The notes under the pieces are model-generated. The model saw only the letters and a list, made by a program, of their open reading frames with translations. It did no database searches and was not told the origin of the DNA. Both the position numbers and the translations under genes were made by a program. From Scytalidium lignicola (taxonomy: Eukaryota; Ascomycota; Leotiomycetes), in contig NCSJ02000084.1 of assembly GCA_002812745.2 (NCBI GenBank), positions 1-64,000 of the forward strand: a DNA stretch of 64,000 bases. The letters run 5' to 3'. Below, in pieces: positions 11,851-23,210 of this stretch. Each line of letters opens with the position of its first letter. Within the stretch, counting starts at the first letter, position 1.

Positions 11851-12097
11851 GGAAGGAAGGATGAAGTGCTCACATTCGCTCTCGCTCTTGGGATGACTGA
11901 ACTGCTGCTCGATTTCCTTAGTGCTGAACACAATTTCCCACGTCTTGTGCTCCTTGCTGTAAGATTTGTAGTTATTAGCGTCGAACGTACGACTACAATA
12001 ATAAAAGGGTACACTTAAATGCACACAAATTTGCCGACATTGGGCTACTTTCTCCTCACTAAACGTTTACTCATACAATTTCCTAGTAATTTAAATA

Positions 12098-12206
12098 CTG
12101 TAGTACGTAAGGGGGTGCAAGAAATGAATGGTCATCCCCCTGCAAGCGAGGTAATTCTGCCACCTTAATTAAGGAATCTTATATTGCTGTTTTATCACCA
12201 TCACCA

Positions 12207-12249
<43 letters not shown>

Positions 12250-12945
12250 GTCCTACCACCCTGAAGGGCCTCCTTTTCGCATCCTGACATTTGCTATCCT
12301 TTCAGGCATAGTATCAATAAAGTGGTTAATATGCCGTTCAATTGATATCTCATTCTCCCATATATCTTGCATGGCTACTTTAAGCTCCTCTAGCTTCCAC
12401 TCACCTGGTGGTTTGCGATTCCTAAGCAATTGCTTAAGGACCTGCTATATATTTTCAATTGGATTCAAATCAGGGGATTGAGAAGGCTAATCAATTGAAT
12501 TGATATGGCATTCTATTTGAATTCTATTGTATAGCCCTCCATTTTTAACTGTATTCTTTTTGCCATGCACTTAGCTATTGTCCTTCACGTACTAGTATAT
12601 TCCTGGTGTTTTATACCTCTTCTCCAAATCTTCGAATATCTCCTTCAGTAGCCTTTGAAGGATTTGCTTTACATACTTTTTCTGTGTAAATCCTTTGCCT
12701 TCTTTCTCATATGAAACAAAGTACAGCTTTGACTTATAATCATAGCTAATAGTAGTTTATATTATAACAGATTAATAGCTTGAATAAAAAGTAAATTGAA
12801 TACAATTAAGCTTTTGCCTTTTACCCCTTGCTTTGAGTAATTGCTAGCATCTGAGTATATTTGTATGCATAATGGTTTTATCTATGTATATTTCATTCTT
12901 CTAATACCAAAGTAGCTGTCGGTTCACCTGTAGCACGTAGTACGG
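12098..12945 (-). mobile_element. Tc1/mariner-type transposon relic with candidate terminal repeats
   Basis: The minus strand encodes the end of a Tc1-like DDE transposase. SQSPDLNPIENI sits at about 12444-12485, followed by TAG where W is expected, then about 60 open codons (KQLLRNRKPPGEWKLEELKV, IANVRMRKGGPSGW) to about 12255. Upstream (12490-12915) the frame is interrupted but readable (YFVSYEKEGKGFTQKKY, VHGKKNTVKNGGLYN, YIDKTIMHTN). Possible ends are CTGTAGTACGT at 12098 and, inverted, CCGTACTACGT ending 12945, each beside TA. They match at 9 of 11 positions, so the ends are tentative. A (TAC)n tract lies inside. Stops are of RIP type. Confidence 0.7.
12207..12249. repeat. (TAC)n microsatellite
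   Basis: 43 bp of perfect TAC triplets inside the Tc1 relic, downstream of the transposase stop. Confidence 0.95.
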
Positions 12946-13465
12946 TACGCAATTATACGTAATATACTCGTTGTGCTATTCCATGGTTGTTGTACGATTA
13001 GGGGCCTCGGTAGCGGAGAAAATAGAATATCCCGGTTGGTGGACAGTGTGAGCCCGAAGAAACTAAAGGCCGGGGTTAGAAGATAGTTTCGTATGGATAT
13101 CAAAGAAATAAAGCCTTCTATTGTATGAGATAGCGTCTTTCAGTCATAGATTGGCAAGATGTCGTTGTCCCGTTTAGAACAGCTCTTGTTAATTATACGA
13201 TTATAGGTTGGTTCAGGGGTAAAGACTTATATCATAACGGCATCGTTTTGCCTTAGTTGTTCCACATCCAACGTCGATGATATGCTATAAATGTTCATAT
13301 CTAAGCATATCATTCTATTTGCATAAGTCCTTAAGCCACTTAGCTCTAGCTTTGGAAGCTAGAGGTCTTACGTTGCAATTCATTCTACTCTTTGATCTCA
13401 AAACCGTGAATATGAATTATAAAGGGAAATTGGTCCCATTTCCTCGCAGTCGGTTTGCCATCAAT
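12946..13465. other. Intergenic, nothing recognised
   Basis: Spacer between the Tc1 relic and the SDR pseudogene. A plus-strand open frame at 13277-13567 is antisense to the pseudogene end and is not called. Confidence 0.5.
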
Positions 13466-14416
13466 TCACAACGAAAATCCCGCGTCAATGACAACATTTA
13501 CACCAGTAATAGATCTAGACATGGCAAGCGCCCTGACTTGCCCGGCAACATCCTTGAAATCAAGTGAATTAGCTGTCAACTCCTGGGAACAAGTGATGTT
13601 TTCCAAATGTTGTAGATAGTACTTACTTTCGGGGTAGCAAATCTCTTTAATGCACTTTTTTCCTGAATACCCTTTAGCTTTTCTTCTTGGAATTGAAGGG
13701 CCCCAGTCCTAGAAATATTAATTCGTTATTCGAATTTCCAATATAAATCCTTACAGTTAGAAGGACGCCTGGTGATACTGAATTCACTCGAACTTTTGGG
13801 GCAGAAATAACTGCGAGACTTCGTATGAGGTGAATGAGAGCAGCTTTTGTGACTGCGTACGGCTAATGACTCTAAGATCAACTATATTCTACTGTCTTAT
13901 ATCTTACAAAGATCATACCAAAGAACTTCCACTTGGTTTAACACCAGCTACACTAGCAGTCGCAATAAATACGCCATTGCTGCTTTCTAGATATGCTTTG
14001 CAAGCATCAAAGAGAAAGAAATGGGTTTTGACATTCATTTCGAAACACCGATCCCAATCAGGCTCATTTGAGGCATGTGCAAGATCGAAAAAGTCTGAGA
14101 TATTTGTCCAGCCTACATTCGATACAACGACATCCAAGCGGCCCATTTCTTGGACCGTTTTATTCACAAGTTAAACTATATCGTTACGATTTGCCATGTC
14201 TGCCTTTATAGCGGTAAATTGTGGTGGTTTTAGATGTTCTCTTTACACGAGGTCTAAATTCGCCAGCTTCCTAAGTTCTTCAACTAGTGCTTCAGCAGCA
14301 GCAGAATCCGATCGATGGTTGATTACTATTCGCATATCTGTAGCAAGTGCTCGAGCGACAGCAGCACCGACACCCTTAGAAGCACCTGTTATCAGAGCGA
14401 CCTTTTGTAATGCCAT
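13466..14416 (-). pseudogene. Short-chain dehydrogenase/reductase pseudogene
   Basis: The minus strand from ATG 14416 reads a classical SDR. The Rossmann start is MALQKVALITGASKGVGAAV (TGxxxGxG present), then NHRSDSAAAEALVEEL, GRLDVVVSNVGW (NxG region), NVKTHFFLFDACKAYL, ATASVAGVKPSGSS (catalytic Ser region), AVTKAALIHL, RVNSVSPGVLLT and ITGVNVVIDAGFSL with its stop at 13466. Plausible introns remain (GTATGATC donor near 13920, GTAAGG near 13760, GTAAGT near 13625). Two in-frame TAA codons (14243-14245 and 14171-14173) and one extra base in a GGGGCCC run near 13700 break it. The catalytic Tyr lies at the intron before AVTKAAL and is not cleanly recovered. Oxidoreductase of unknown substrate, now inactive unless the assembly is wrong. 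Confidence 0.8.
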
Positions 14417-14868
14417 TTTGTAAATTTGGTTATCAGAGCCGCTGGATACATGCAAACTTTTTAACTTAAACCCTCTACTCATATACCAGAGATGTTTTGC
14501 GTCTACGGTAAAAAGAAGGTCTATCGGCTCCACATCACGGGACCGCACTTTAGGTTTATGACGACGGCCTTTGAAATTATTTGATTCATGGACACTAAGC
14601 AACTGAAGTCTGGCAAATAGAGAAAGATAATCAATTTGGCCCAACATTCAATTCTTTGATAACAGGCTTTTCTGAATTAGTCGCCACAGTCTTATGTAGG
14701 CGATTCTGGATAGTCGCATGCATATAATGCCGTGGATGAGCCCTCTGCAACAGATGTAATTCAATCCCTCCTTCTTACAGCTCATCAGGCCTGGATGAGC
14801 TTACGATATCTTTTTCCCCTCCCACCTAGAAATCAACCTCATTGATTATTGCACAAAGCTATTCTATA
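14417..14868. other. Spacer upstream of the pogo-like element
   Basis: Would have held the SDR promoter. An open frame continues upstream of the SDR ATG to 14647, but SDR homology begins at 14416, so I do not extend it. It ends at the TA target site 14867-14868. Confidence 0.5.
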
Positions 14869-14909
14869 AGTCAGACTCCCGGGAACCCGCGCACCCCCCA
14901 ATCCGCGCA
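14869..14909 (+). repeat. Left terminal inverted repeat of the pogo-like element
   Basis: 41 bp; differs from the inverted right copy at one position (CAATCC versus CAAACC). GC-rich with several CpG sites left unmutated. Confidence 0.95.
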
Positions 14910-16087
14910 TTCCCCACACCATTCCACAACAACACGTCTACAAACTTTACACGTGAATAACTTAACAACAACAACTCAAAATAAATCGCAAATCAAGAGA
15001 AAAGGATGAAACCCTTCAATTAGCTATTCAAGCATACCAAAATCATGAATATCCGTCAGTAAGAGCTTATGCAAAAGCATATGGCCTGAACGAATCAAGC
15101 TTAAGGACATAACTAAGGAATGGAGAAAACAAGTCAACTAATTATGAAATTACTCGCCTAATGAGCCCCACGATAAGTTGTGCTTATCAACAATTATTGA
15201 TATCTGCCCAAGAGCAAATGTTAGTATAATAGATTTTAGACTTAAATTCTTAAGGATATACTCTTTCTTACTTTAAAGTATAAGAAATAGCTTAAATTAT
15301 TCAAAGTATTAGTTAAGGTAATAATAATTCAACTGAATTATTACCTTTTATAAATTATAATTAGATTTATAAGTTTAAACTTTACAATTTATAAATTGTT
15401 ACTTTATTAGGAAAACCCTTTAATTTAGTATATATAAATAGAATCAACTTAAAAACTTTATATAAGTAGTTTACTTTATTTAAAAAGACTATAGCTAAAT
15501 ATTATATTTAATTATATAATATTTATAATATAAATAAAATAAGTATAGTTTTAAAAGCTTATTATAACTAATAAGTTTTAAGTTATTCAAGTAAAAAGTA
15601 AACTTACCTCAAAAGCCTTGAGAATTATAAATAAGTGATTATTGTTAAAACAATTAGAGTCTAAAACAAATTACTTTAACCTTTAGTTATATTCAAAGGT
15701 TAAAGCTTTTAATTAGCTTAGTTCTTAAAAGAATAGCATTCAAAATGGAAATTTATGTATTCTCTTAATAGTTAGACTTTAAAAGATATAATAATTAATT
15801 AGCTTTATAATATATTTTTTCCTTAACATATATAAACTACTACTTTTACCTTATTAATTATAAACAGTTATAAAACTCATTATACTTTTGAATTTATATA
15901 AGAATACTTTTAAAACAATGTCAAGATATTATATTTACTTATATATTCTTTATATATTATATAATATTTAGATCTTAGTTATTTTTTGTTAGTTAAAAAG
16001 AATTATCAAGGTTAAATAGCAAATTTAACTTAATTTGACAATTTAACACTTATTAAGAAGATTTAGTTTTGTTAATACTATGAAAAA

Positions 16088-16417
16088 TGTTATAGAACTC
16101 TTAATTACTGATATGTAATGTAAGCTTAATTACTTTGTAGTTTATCTGTAAGAACAAGTTGATTAGAGTCTTATAAATAGTAAAGTATATTGTAAAGTTG
16201 TAACTTAGGTTAAACATAAGGTTCCTAACTAAAGCTTAAAGAGTATGTTCTTATATAAACGTTGGTAAGTCTAATAAGTTTAACAAGTATAAACTATATC
16301 CTTTATCCTCTTTATACCTCTTATACAAGTCATGTAACTTAATACTAGTTGGACACTTAACATTTTATAAGCTGTTATCCTAGCACTTATCAGGTTGTGA
16401 TAGTAAGATCTGTAATA
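16088..16417 (-). repeat. LTR (3' LTR relative to pol)
   Basis: Plus-strand copy begins TGTTATAGAAC and ends GATCTGTAATA, so the termini look like a TGTTACA...TGTAACA type pair after RIP. It aligns along its length with 22197-22525, mostly with transition differences. Confidence 0.85.
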
Positions 16418-16559
16418 CTATCCTCCTTTTTATCCTAGTGTCATCTTAACACTTAATTAGTAATGTTGAATAATCTTCTATTGTTTGTTAACTATGCTTC
16501 TTATTCATTATGTCCTTTAAACAATCCTATAAGTACATTATACATCTGTCCAAAGTTAA

Positions 16560-16920
16560 CTATATTGAAAAGTTTGGTTTTACAATAACTTATAAGTGTT
16601 TTTTCTGTAAAAGTAATAATAAAGAGTATAAAAAGTCTACTTGATCCTCCAAATGTTCTGAGTATATCCATTGTAATAGTCCTTATGACCTTGATCCAAA
16701 TCCTTTAGATCTTAAGTATATAATCAAGGAAGAAGAGTATTTAAAGTAAGAAGAAGAAGAAGTATTAGCATAAGTTGCTTACCTTCATAAACTTTATAAA
16801 CAACTTCAGACTTATGGTTAGAATATGATTATCAAAGGTATCTTTACTATAGAAGAATTAGAAGAAATTAAAGAAAAGGAAAGATTAAAAAAGGAAAAGC
16901 TAGATTTCTTGGTCTTTATT
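16560..16920 (+). pseudogene. Antisense Zn2Cys6-like ORF relic inside the gypsy element
   Basis: Opposite in strand to gag-pol, next to the 3' LTR. The plus strand reads with few stops: CFFCKSNNKEYKKST, stop, SSKCSEYIHCNSPYDLDPNP, then a charged helical part (KYIIKEEEYLK, EEEEVLA, AYLHKLYKQLQTYG) and IIKGIFTIEELEEIKEKERL. Treating Tyr as former Cys gives C-x2-C-x6-C-x8-C-x2-C-x6-C (16597-16686), the Zn2Cys6 spacing. I recall small CxxC-rich proteins of this general type associated with fungal gypsy elements, so this may be an accessory gene carried antisense by the element. Now degraded; role unknown. Confidence 0.55.
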
Positions 16921-19900
16921 AAGATTCTATTGTATTTTCTTGATAGAGGTAAGTAATGTTCTTCAATTGACTTCTTTATATTAAGTATTAACGTTGTTAA
17001 TCCTTTCTTTGTCTTATTAACTTAATTAATTCCTTCTCTTGAGGATCTTTTCTAATTAGAATTTGATGATAATTCTTTATTATCTCTTTAGTATTCTTTA
17101 GATGTTCAATAAGTTCTTATGAATTGTCTGATTCTGGAAATCCTTCTTATTTAATCAAATATTGAATCTTCTTATATTAGTATTTATAATCTAAGATTTT
17201 CTTAATTATTTATTTCTTATTAAGTTATAACTTAACCTTTATACTTAGTGTTAACAGTATATTCTTAAGTGTTAGTTCTAGTAGTGTTATATAAAATACA
17301 AGGTGTATTCTCATAGCTTTTGATAACTTTAATTTAATTATTATTAGTCTATAAACTTCTTTAACCTTAAATGGTCTTAACTTTACAAAGTTGAGTATAT
17401 TGTTTAATTTCTTTGTTTGTAGANTTTTTTTGTTGAAAGTAAACTTTATCCTCCNTTTTTATACATAAGTTCTATACTATGTTTTTTATTATAACATACT
17501 TTTCTCNTTTTCTCTTATAAACTGTATTATATCTGTCAATTTAACATATGTTTTGTATAGCCTTTTTATTAACTTGTCAGTTAAATCAGATGATGATTAT
17601 AATTTAATACTTATCTAAAACTTATTAAGTTCCCTTTTATGATTTATATAGAATAACATAAATCCTATTACTTTATACTTTAAACTGTTATAAGCTAATT
17701 ATGTTAATAGTAATAGCTTATACTAATTATCTTGTTTATAATTTATATAATATTACAAATATACTTTTAATGTCTAATTTAATCTCTTTGTTTGGCTATT
17801 AGTTTGTAAGTGAAATGTTGTTAACATTCTTCTGTTGATCCTTATATACTTAGTCAATGTTTCTTAAAACTTTAAGGTAAAGTATGTATTTTAATTTGAT
17901 ATAATACTTTCTAACATCTTAAATAATGTTATAATATATTGTAAGAATGCTTTTATTATTTCTTCTACACTTTATGTCTTATCTTATAATATAAAGATTA
18001 TGTATTTTGTGAAGATGTCTGTTATTACCAGGATATTATCATAATCTTTCCTTGTTGTTAAGTCTTTAGACTTTAGTAGTTTAGTGATGAAGTCTTATAC
18101 AATTGTTTGTTATGATTATACAAGTACTTTAGTAAGTTGAAGTGTCTTATAAGGCTTAAGCTTTAAACTCTTTACCTTGTTGTAAATATTATACTTCTTC
18201 ATAACCTCCTTAACCATTTACCTTATTTAGTATGAATAATAGCCTCTTTAAATCTTATAATAAGTCCTTTTAACCTTGAAATGTTCATTTTATAACAAGG
18301 TATATTATTCTGTTATGAATTCCCTTAATAGTTTTTCAAGAATGTAAAGTTTCTTGTCTTAATACTATAACTTGTTAATTTGCTCTTATTGTTTATTCTT
18401 TATTTAAAATTCCTTGTTCTTTATACTATCATTATCTAACTCTTCATAGATCTTTTCAATTTAAGCTTAATTGATTACTATTAATATAAACATTAATTAT
18501 CCTTAATTATAAGTAATTCCTTCTTTATTATCTGTAAAGATTACTCTTTGTAAGCTTAACTTCTCCTTATCCATGTATTTTAACTTTCAACTTAAGGTAT
18601 TAGCTTATCCATTATCTATCCTTTTAACATGTTAAATCTAGAAATTATACTTTGATAAAGTTTTTGCCTATCTAGCCTATCTTGTATTTAGTTCTTTAAA
18701 TATTATAAAATACTTCAAATTTTGATGATCTATTAGTATTTTGATTTGTTCTCTTGTTCTTATAATATATATCCTCCATTTCTTTAGCATATCCACAATT
18801 GTTAATAATTCTTTATTATGAATAGGATAATTTTGTTCTACTAAGCTGAACTTTCTTGAATAGAATATAAGTAGTTTCTACCCCTTTTACTTATCTTGCT
18901 AGCTTAAGACTATACTCAAGGTATAGTCTAATATATTTGTTTTAATCTGAACAAGTCTTTCTAAGTTGAAAATCCTAAGGCTCTGATCTTCCTTGAATAC
19001 TTCTTTGACCTTGTCAAAAGCATCTTATTGTTTGTTCTTCTATTTATAAAGTATATTCTTTTTGGTTAACTTAGTCAATAGTAATACTATTCTTGAATAA
19101 CTTCTTATGAATTTTTGATAATAGTTTATAAATCCTAAAAAGCTTTACAATTCCTTCACCATTCTGAATATTGCCCATTTTCTAATAGTCTTAATTTTTT
19201 CTCTAATTATCCTGACTTCATTTTCTATAATAATGTATCCTAAAAATTGTACTTCTGTTTTATAGAATTTGCATTTCCTTGGTTTGTATTTAAAACCTGC
19301 TTTCTATAATGCTTTAAGTATTACTTTTACATATATCTTATAAACCTTCAATGTCTTTAAGTATATTAAAACATCATCCAAGTATGTTATAACAAATTTC
19401 TCTAAGTATTCTCTGATACTTTTGTCTATAATCCTTTGCATTATAACTAATGCATTTGTTAATCTAAACAATATGACTAATAACTTGTATAATCTGTATT
19501 TAGTTCTAATAATAACNTTTTTATTTATCCCTTTCCTTGATTCTAATAAGGTTGAATACTGATTATAAATCTAATTTTATAAAGTACTTAACATCTTTAA
19601 GTTTATCTTCAGTAGTTTTTATTAATGACAATGGATAACAGTCTTTGATTATCCCTTTGTTCAAACNTTTTGTAGTCTTTGCAAAGCTTGTTCTTTGAAT
19701 TATTTAGTTTTTTTACAAATAATAATAATATTCTTATTAAAGAGTTTAACTTCTAGTATAATCCTCTCTTAACTATTCTGTCTAACTATTCCTTTATTGC
19801 TTTATCTTCTGCTATTATTGTTGAGTATACTAGTCTAAATAACAGTTAAAATCCTTTTTCTAAGTTAATTTCATAGTCTTACAACTAATGTTCTAATAAT

Positions 19901-21282
19901 GTTAAGTCTTTTGGTTTTTCTTTAAACAACTTTATCTACTCTTAGTATTCTTCAAGAATATACTCAAGACCTTTGTCTTGTCCTGACTAACCTAAAATCA
20001 AACTGATTTCCATGTCTTTAATTATAAACTGACTAAGTTTAATTACTTGAATAACTTTAAGTTCTTTATCTTTTATAACTTTTATTAATACCTTTGATAA
20101 TCCTTCTTGTAGAAATTTAATAATTTCCTCTTGTTAATTTATCCTTGAATTACTTTTTTATATTTATAATATACTTAGTATTACCTTAAAGTTTTTAATA
20201 TAAGTTATATTAAACATTACTTATTCTTAGTAACTTATTCTGACAACTATTATTATTAACTTAATCTTTACTTCAACACTTTGCTTTATAATAGAACTAT
20301 TTATAAGCTTAACTGGATATCTATAATCCTTTATTTAAGTATTTATGTTTAATTTTATTATAACTTTAAAATCTAATAATACCTTTACTTTTTGTTTAAT
20401 TATAATGACTTCCAAGAATAATATATTCTTATTTAAAGCTTTAAGTTCTAATTCTCTGATTACTCTTTCTTTTACATTATTAGTAGTCTATCCTTATTCA
20501 TTTACTAAGTCTGGTGAATGTGGTTAATTTCTTTATTACTCTTCTTCTGCTTCATTTTCTACAATTCTTAAAGCTTTGTCTTAGATTCTTTTTATCTTAT
20601 CTTCATCAATGTTTAATATTGTTATTTCAACCTTAAGATCTAGAAATTCATCAATCTTCCCTTAAGCTAGTTTATAAGAGTTGGTTATAACTCTCAAAAT
20701 CATCTATATACTCCTTATTAGAGGATTTTCCCTGTTAAGAATATTGTTATTCCTTTATTGTTCAAATATAATGGTTCTCCTTATTAAGTTAGACTTTATC
20801 CAGAACAATTAACTAATTGTCTTCTTATCTAAGATTTACTGATCTAGTCTTAATAAGTATTCTTATTATCTTGTTTTTAGTAATCAAAGTCTTATATTCA
20901 CTTGTAGCTTGTCCTAGGTAAGGATGATTGTCTTATAACTTTTCTTGATGATTATTACCAAGTTATCCTAGTCAAACAATAGTTTATAAGTTATCTTGGT
21001 TTCTTATTAAAAGATCTTATTCTAATTAGTCCTTAGAAGTTGTATAATATACTAATATCTTAAGAATTTATAATTAATATAATAATATACTTACAATTAA
21101 AGTTAATCTCTAATATCAAGTACTTTCTTGGTTATGTCTCTTTAATAATGCTTTAAGCTTATAAATACTCTTATACTTAGTATATCTTTCTTAACTTCTT
21201 CATAGTTTAATAGTAAACTTTCTTATCTTAGAATATTTATAACACTTATACTTATAACTATTACTTGTTTTCTTTTATCTTT

Positions 21283-21324
21283 GTAATTATTAGCAAAATG
21301 CTTAAGTAATCTATATTTAAAGCA
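21283..21324 (-). other. Gag CCHC zinc knuckle, two Cys changed to Tyr
   Basis: Minus-strand reading CFKYRLLKHFANNY has the exact C-x2-C-x4-H-x4-C spacing with the second and third Cys replaced by Tyr (TAT, TAC), as G-to-A changes would produce. It places the gag/pol boundary region of the gypsy relic. Confidence 0.7.
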
Positions 21325-22196
21325 TAACTTCTTTTCCTTTTAATCTTTTAATTTCTCAAGGTTAATTCTAAATAAATTCTCCTTTTCCTTAGGTTTTTGT
21401 TAATTCTTATTTTTCTAAGGCTTTCCCTTTCTTATTATATCTAAATTTATAAAGTTACTCTTGTTTGTTAATATTAATTTCTTGTTTAGTTTCNTTTTTT
21501 ATAAAGGAATATTATCTTTTCCTCTTAAGTCTCCTTTTATAAATTTAATTATTAAATTTAACAAACTTGGATATCATTTCTTCTAATATATCTAGCTACT
21601 TAGTTAACTTGGATATATTATTCTTAACTTCCTCTTTAAGTCCTTTATAATATACTGCTTTCAAAGCTTCATCTACTTAACTTGTTTGCATTATGTACTT
21701 CTTAAATTCTACTGCATAAGCTAAAGCTAGTTGACCTCTTTACTTCAAGAATAGAAGTCTTCATTCAATGTTCTTCTTCTAGTCTACTTTGTTATAAACT
21801 TCTTCAATGATTATTTAAAAGTTGTTAAAATCTGAAAAGATATTGTATATCTCTTATTATTAAGCTTTTACTCTGTTCTGATAAGTTATGAAGTTGTTCA
21901 AGTATAGTTGAAACTAATTAAAAGCTGATCTTACAAGGTTTAATACTATCCAAAGGACCTTGTCCTCTTTGCTATCAAACTTATTTTTATTAAACTTGAA
22001 AAAGATTATGACTTATGCCTTAAATTATTAAAGCTTAGATTTATCCCTTGTAAATAGTGTTAGAAGTAATACTTTAAGAGGTTTTGCTTTTACCTTGTCT
22101 AACTTGTTATTCGTTATTTTCTTGTTAGTTTGTAGTAGTATTAGGTTATACTCATTATTTCAACACAACTTGTATCCAAGTAAATAGTGTTCAAAA

Positions 22197-22525
22197 TGTT
22201 ACAAAACCTTTAATTATCAACATATGATGTAAGCTTAATCACTTTGTAATTTATCTGTAAGAACAAGTTAACTGGAGTCTTATAAATAATGAAGTATATT
22301 GTAAAGTTATAACTTAAGTTGAATATAAGGTTCTTAACTAAAGCTTAAAGAGTATGTTCTTATATAGACATTGGTAAGTTTAATAAGTTTAACAAATATA
22401 GACTATATCCCTTATCCCCTTTATACCTCCTGCATAAGTCATGTGACCTAACACTGGTTGAACACTTAACACTCTATAAGCTGTTATCCTAACGCTTATC
22501 AGGTTATGATGGTAAGATCTGTAAT
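22197..22525 (-). repeat. LTR (5' LTR relative to pol)
   Basis: Begins TGTTACAAAACC and runs to GATCTGTAAT just before an N at 22526. Shared blocks with the other LTR include TTATCTGTAAGAACAAGTT and AAAGCTTAAAGAGTATGTTC. It retains a few more C and G bases than the 16.1-kb copy. Confidence 0.85.
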
Positions 22526-22526
22526 N

Positions 22527-23110
22527 AAAAAAGTATATTAAGAAGGCTTTATTAGTATTATAATCAAAAATAAATAGAGAGTTATTAGTTTAGTACTTTT
22601 TAACTTAGACAAAATGTATAAATCATACTTGATTAAAGTAAGTTAACTTGAATTAAATTCAAAGGCTCCTTAAACTCCTTAAAAGGTTTAATTGACATTA
22701 GATAAAACCTGGATTATTATTTCTAAGAATATACATAATCTTACAATTATCATTTGTTGAATTCAAGTAATTATACAAGTGGATAGACTTGTACAAACCT
22801 TCTTGAGGAAAGTCCAAAAAGTTATAAGTTATTCTAATACATCTAAGGCAAAAACTATATATGATTACAAAGGTTTAAAGACTAAACTTGATTTAATAAG
22901 AAGTACCAAAGGTAAAACCAAACTTCAGTTTAATCTTAATTCCACTTTTGCAAGCATTGAGGACATCATAAAGGCTTAACAAGAGAAGAAGGCAAAACAA
23001 GCTTTGTACAAATCAAACAACCCTAAATTAAGTCTTGAATTGTCAGCCAAAACAGTAGAAGAGTCAGGAATGGATAGCTTTTTAATTAACTTCCAAATTT
23101 AGCTAGTTAA
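22527..23110 (+). pseudogene. C-terminal part of the pogo-like transposase
   Basis: Open from 22779 to 22979 (67 codons including the stop: VDRLVQTFLRKVQKVISYSN, TFASIEDIIKA), then TAA and a further readable 40 codons (QEKKAKQALYKSNNP, SAKTVEESGMDSFLINFQI) to a TAG near 23101. The basic, helical composition fits the tail of pogo/Tigger transposases. Assignment rests mainly on position between the LTR element and the right terminal inverted repeat. Less RIP-damaged than the core. Confidence 0.55.
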
Positions 23111-23167
23111 GTATAGGTAGTTGGGTACAATTCAATTATTTTTTATGGCCCTATGTGGTGGCGAAGG

Positions 23168-23208
23168 TGCGCGGTTTGGGGGGTGCGCGGGTTCCCGGGA
23201 GTCTGACT
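23168..23208 (-). repeat. Right terminal inverted repeat of the pogo-like element
   Basis: Inverse of 14869-14909 with one mismatch, followed by TA at 23209-23210. Confidence 0.95.
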
Positions 23209-23210
23209 TA

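Larger units (their letters stand above)
16088..22525 (-). mobile_element. RIP-degraded Ty3/gypsy LTR retrotransposon
   Basis: Two direct repeats of about 330 bp (16088-16417 and 22197-22525) bound a 5.8-kb internal region that reads on the minus strand as gag then pol. Gag remnants lie at about 21850-22000 (KEDKVLWIVLNLVRSAFN, then FQLYLNNFITYQNRVKA), a CCHC zinc-knuckle equivalent at 21283-21324, and reverse transcriptase around 19100-19700 with FRLTNALVIMQ, VITYLDDVLIY (YLDD at 19372-19383) and KCKFYKTEVQFLGYII. RNase H and integrase would occupy about 17.4-18.9 kb but I could not anchor their motifs. Stops are abundant. It sits inside the pogo-like element. Flanking 5-mers are AAAAA at 16083-16087 and, after one N, AAAAA at 22527, so a target duplication is compatible but unproven. 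Confidence 0.88.
14869..23208 (+). mobile_element. pogo/Tigger-like DNA transposon split by an LTR retrotransposon
   Basis: Terminal inverted repeats at 14869-14909 and 23168-23208 (41 bp, 40 matches, starting AGTCAGACTCCCGGGAACCC) are flanked by TA on both sides (14867-14868 and 23209-23210), the usual Tc1/mariner/pogo target duplication. From about 14994 the plus strand encodes a psq/HTH transposase N-terminus (REKDETLQLAIQAYQNHEYP, then AYAKAYGLNESSLRT), then a heavily RIP-mutated DDE region (AKYYI-LYNIYNINKI near 15497-15540, matching the IYNFDET-type motif with Asp changed to Asn at 15533-15535). The left part stops at 16087 where an LTR element begins. The C-terminal part resumes at about 22527 and ends in the open frame 22779-22979 plus a short extension. 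Without the insertion the element would be about 1.9 kb, normal for the family. Inactive. Confidence 0.9.

Noticed and set aside
20345..20527. Plus-strand 60-codon open frame
   Set aside because: Lies antisense to the gypsy pol relic, low-complexity composition, no domain.
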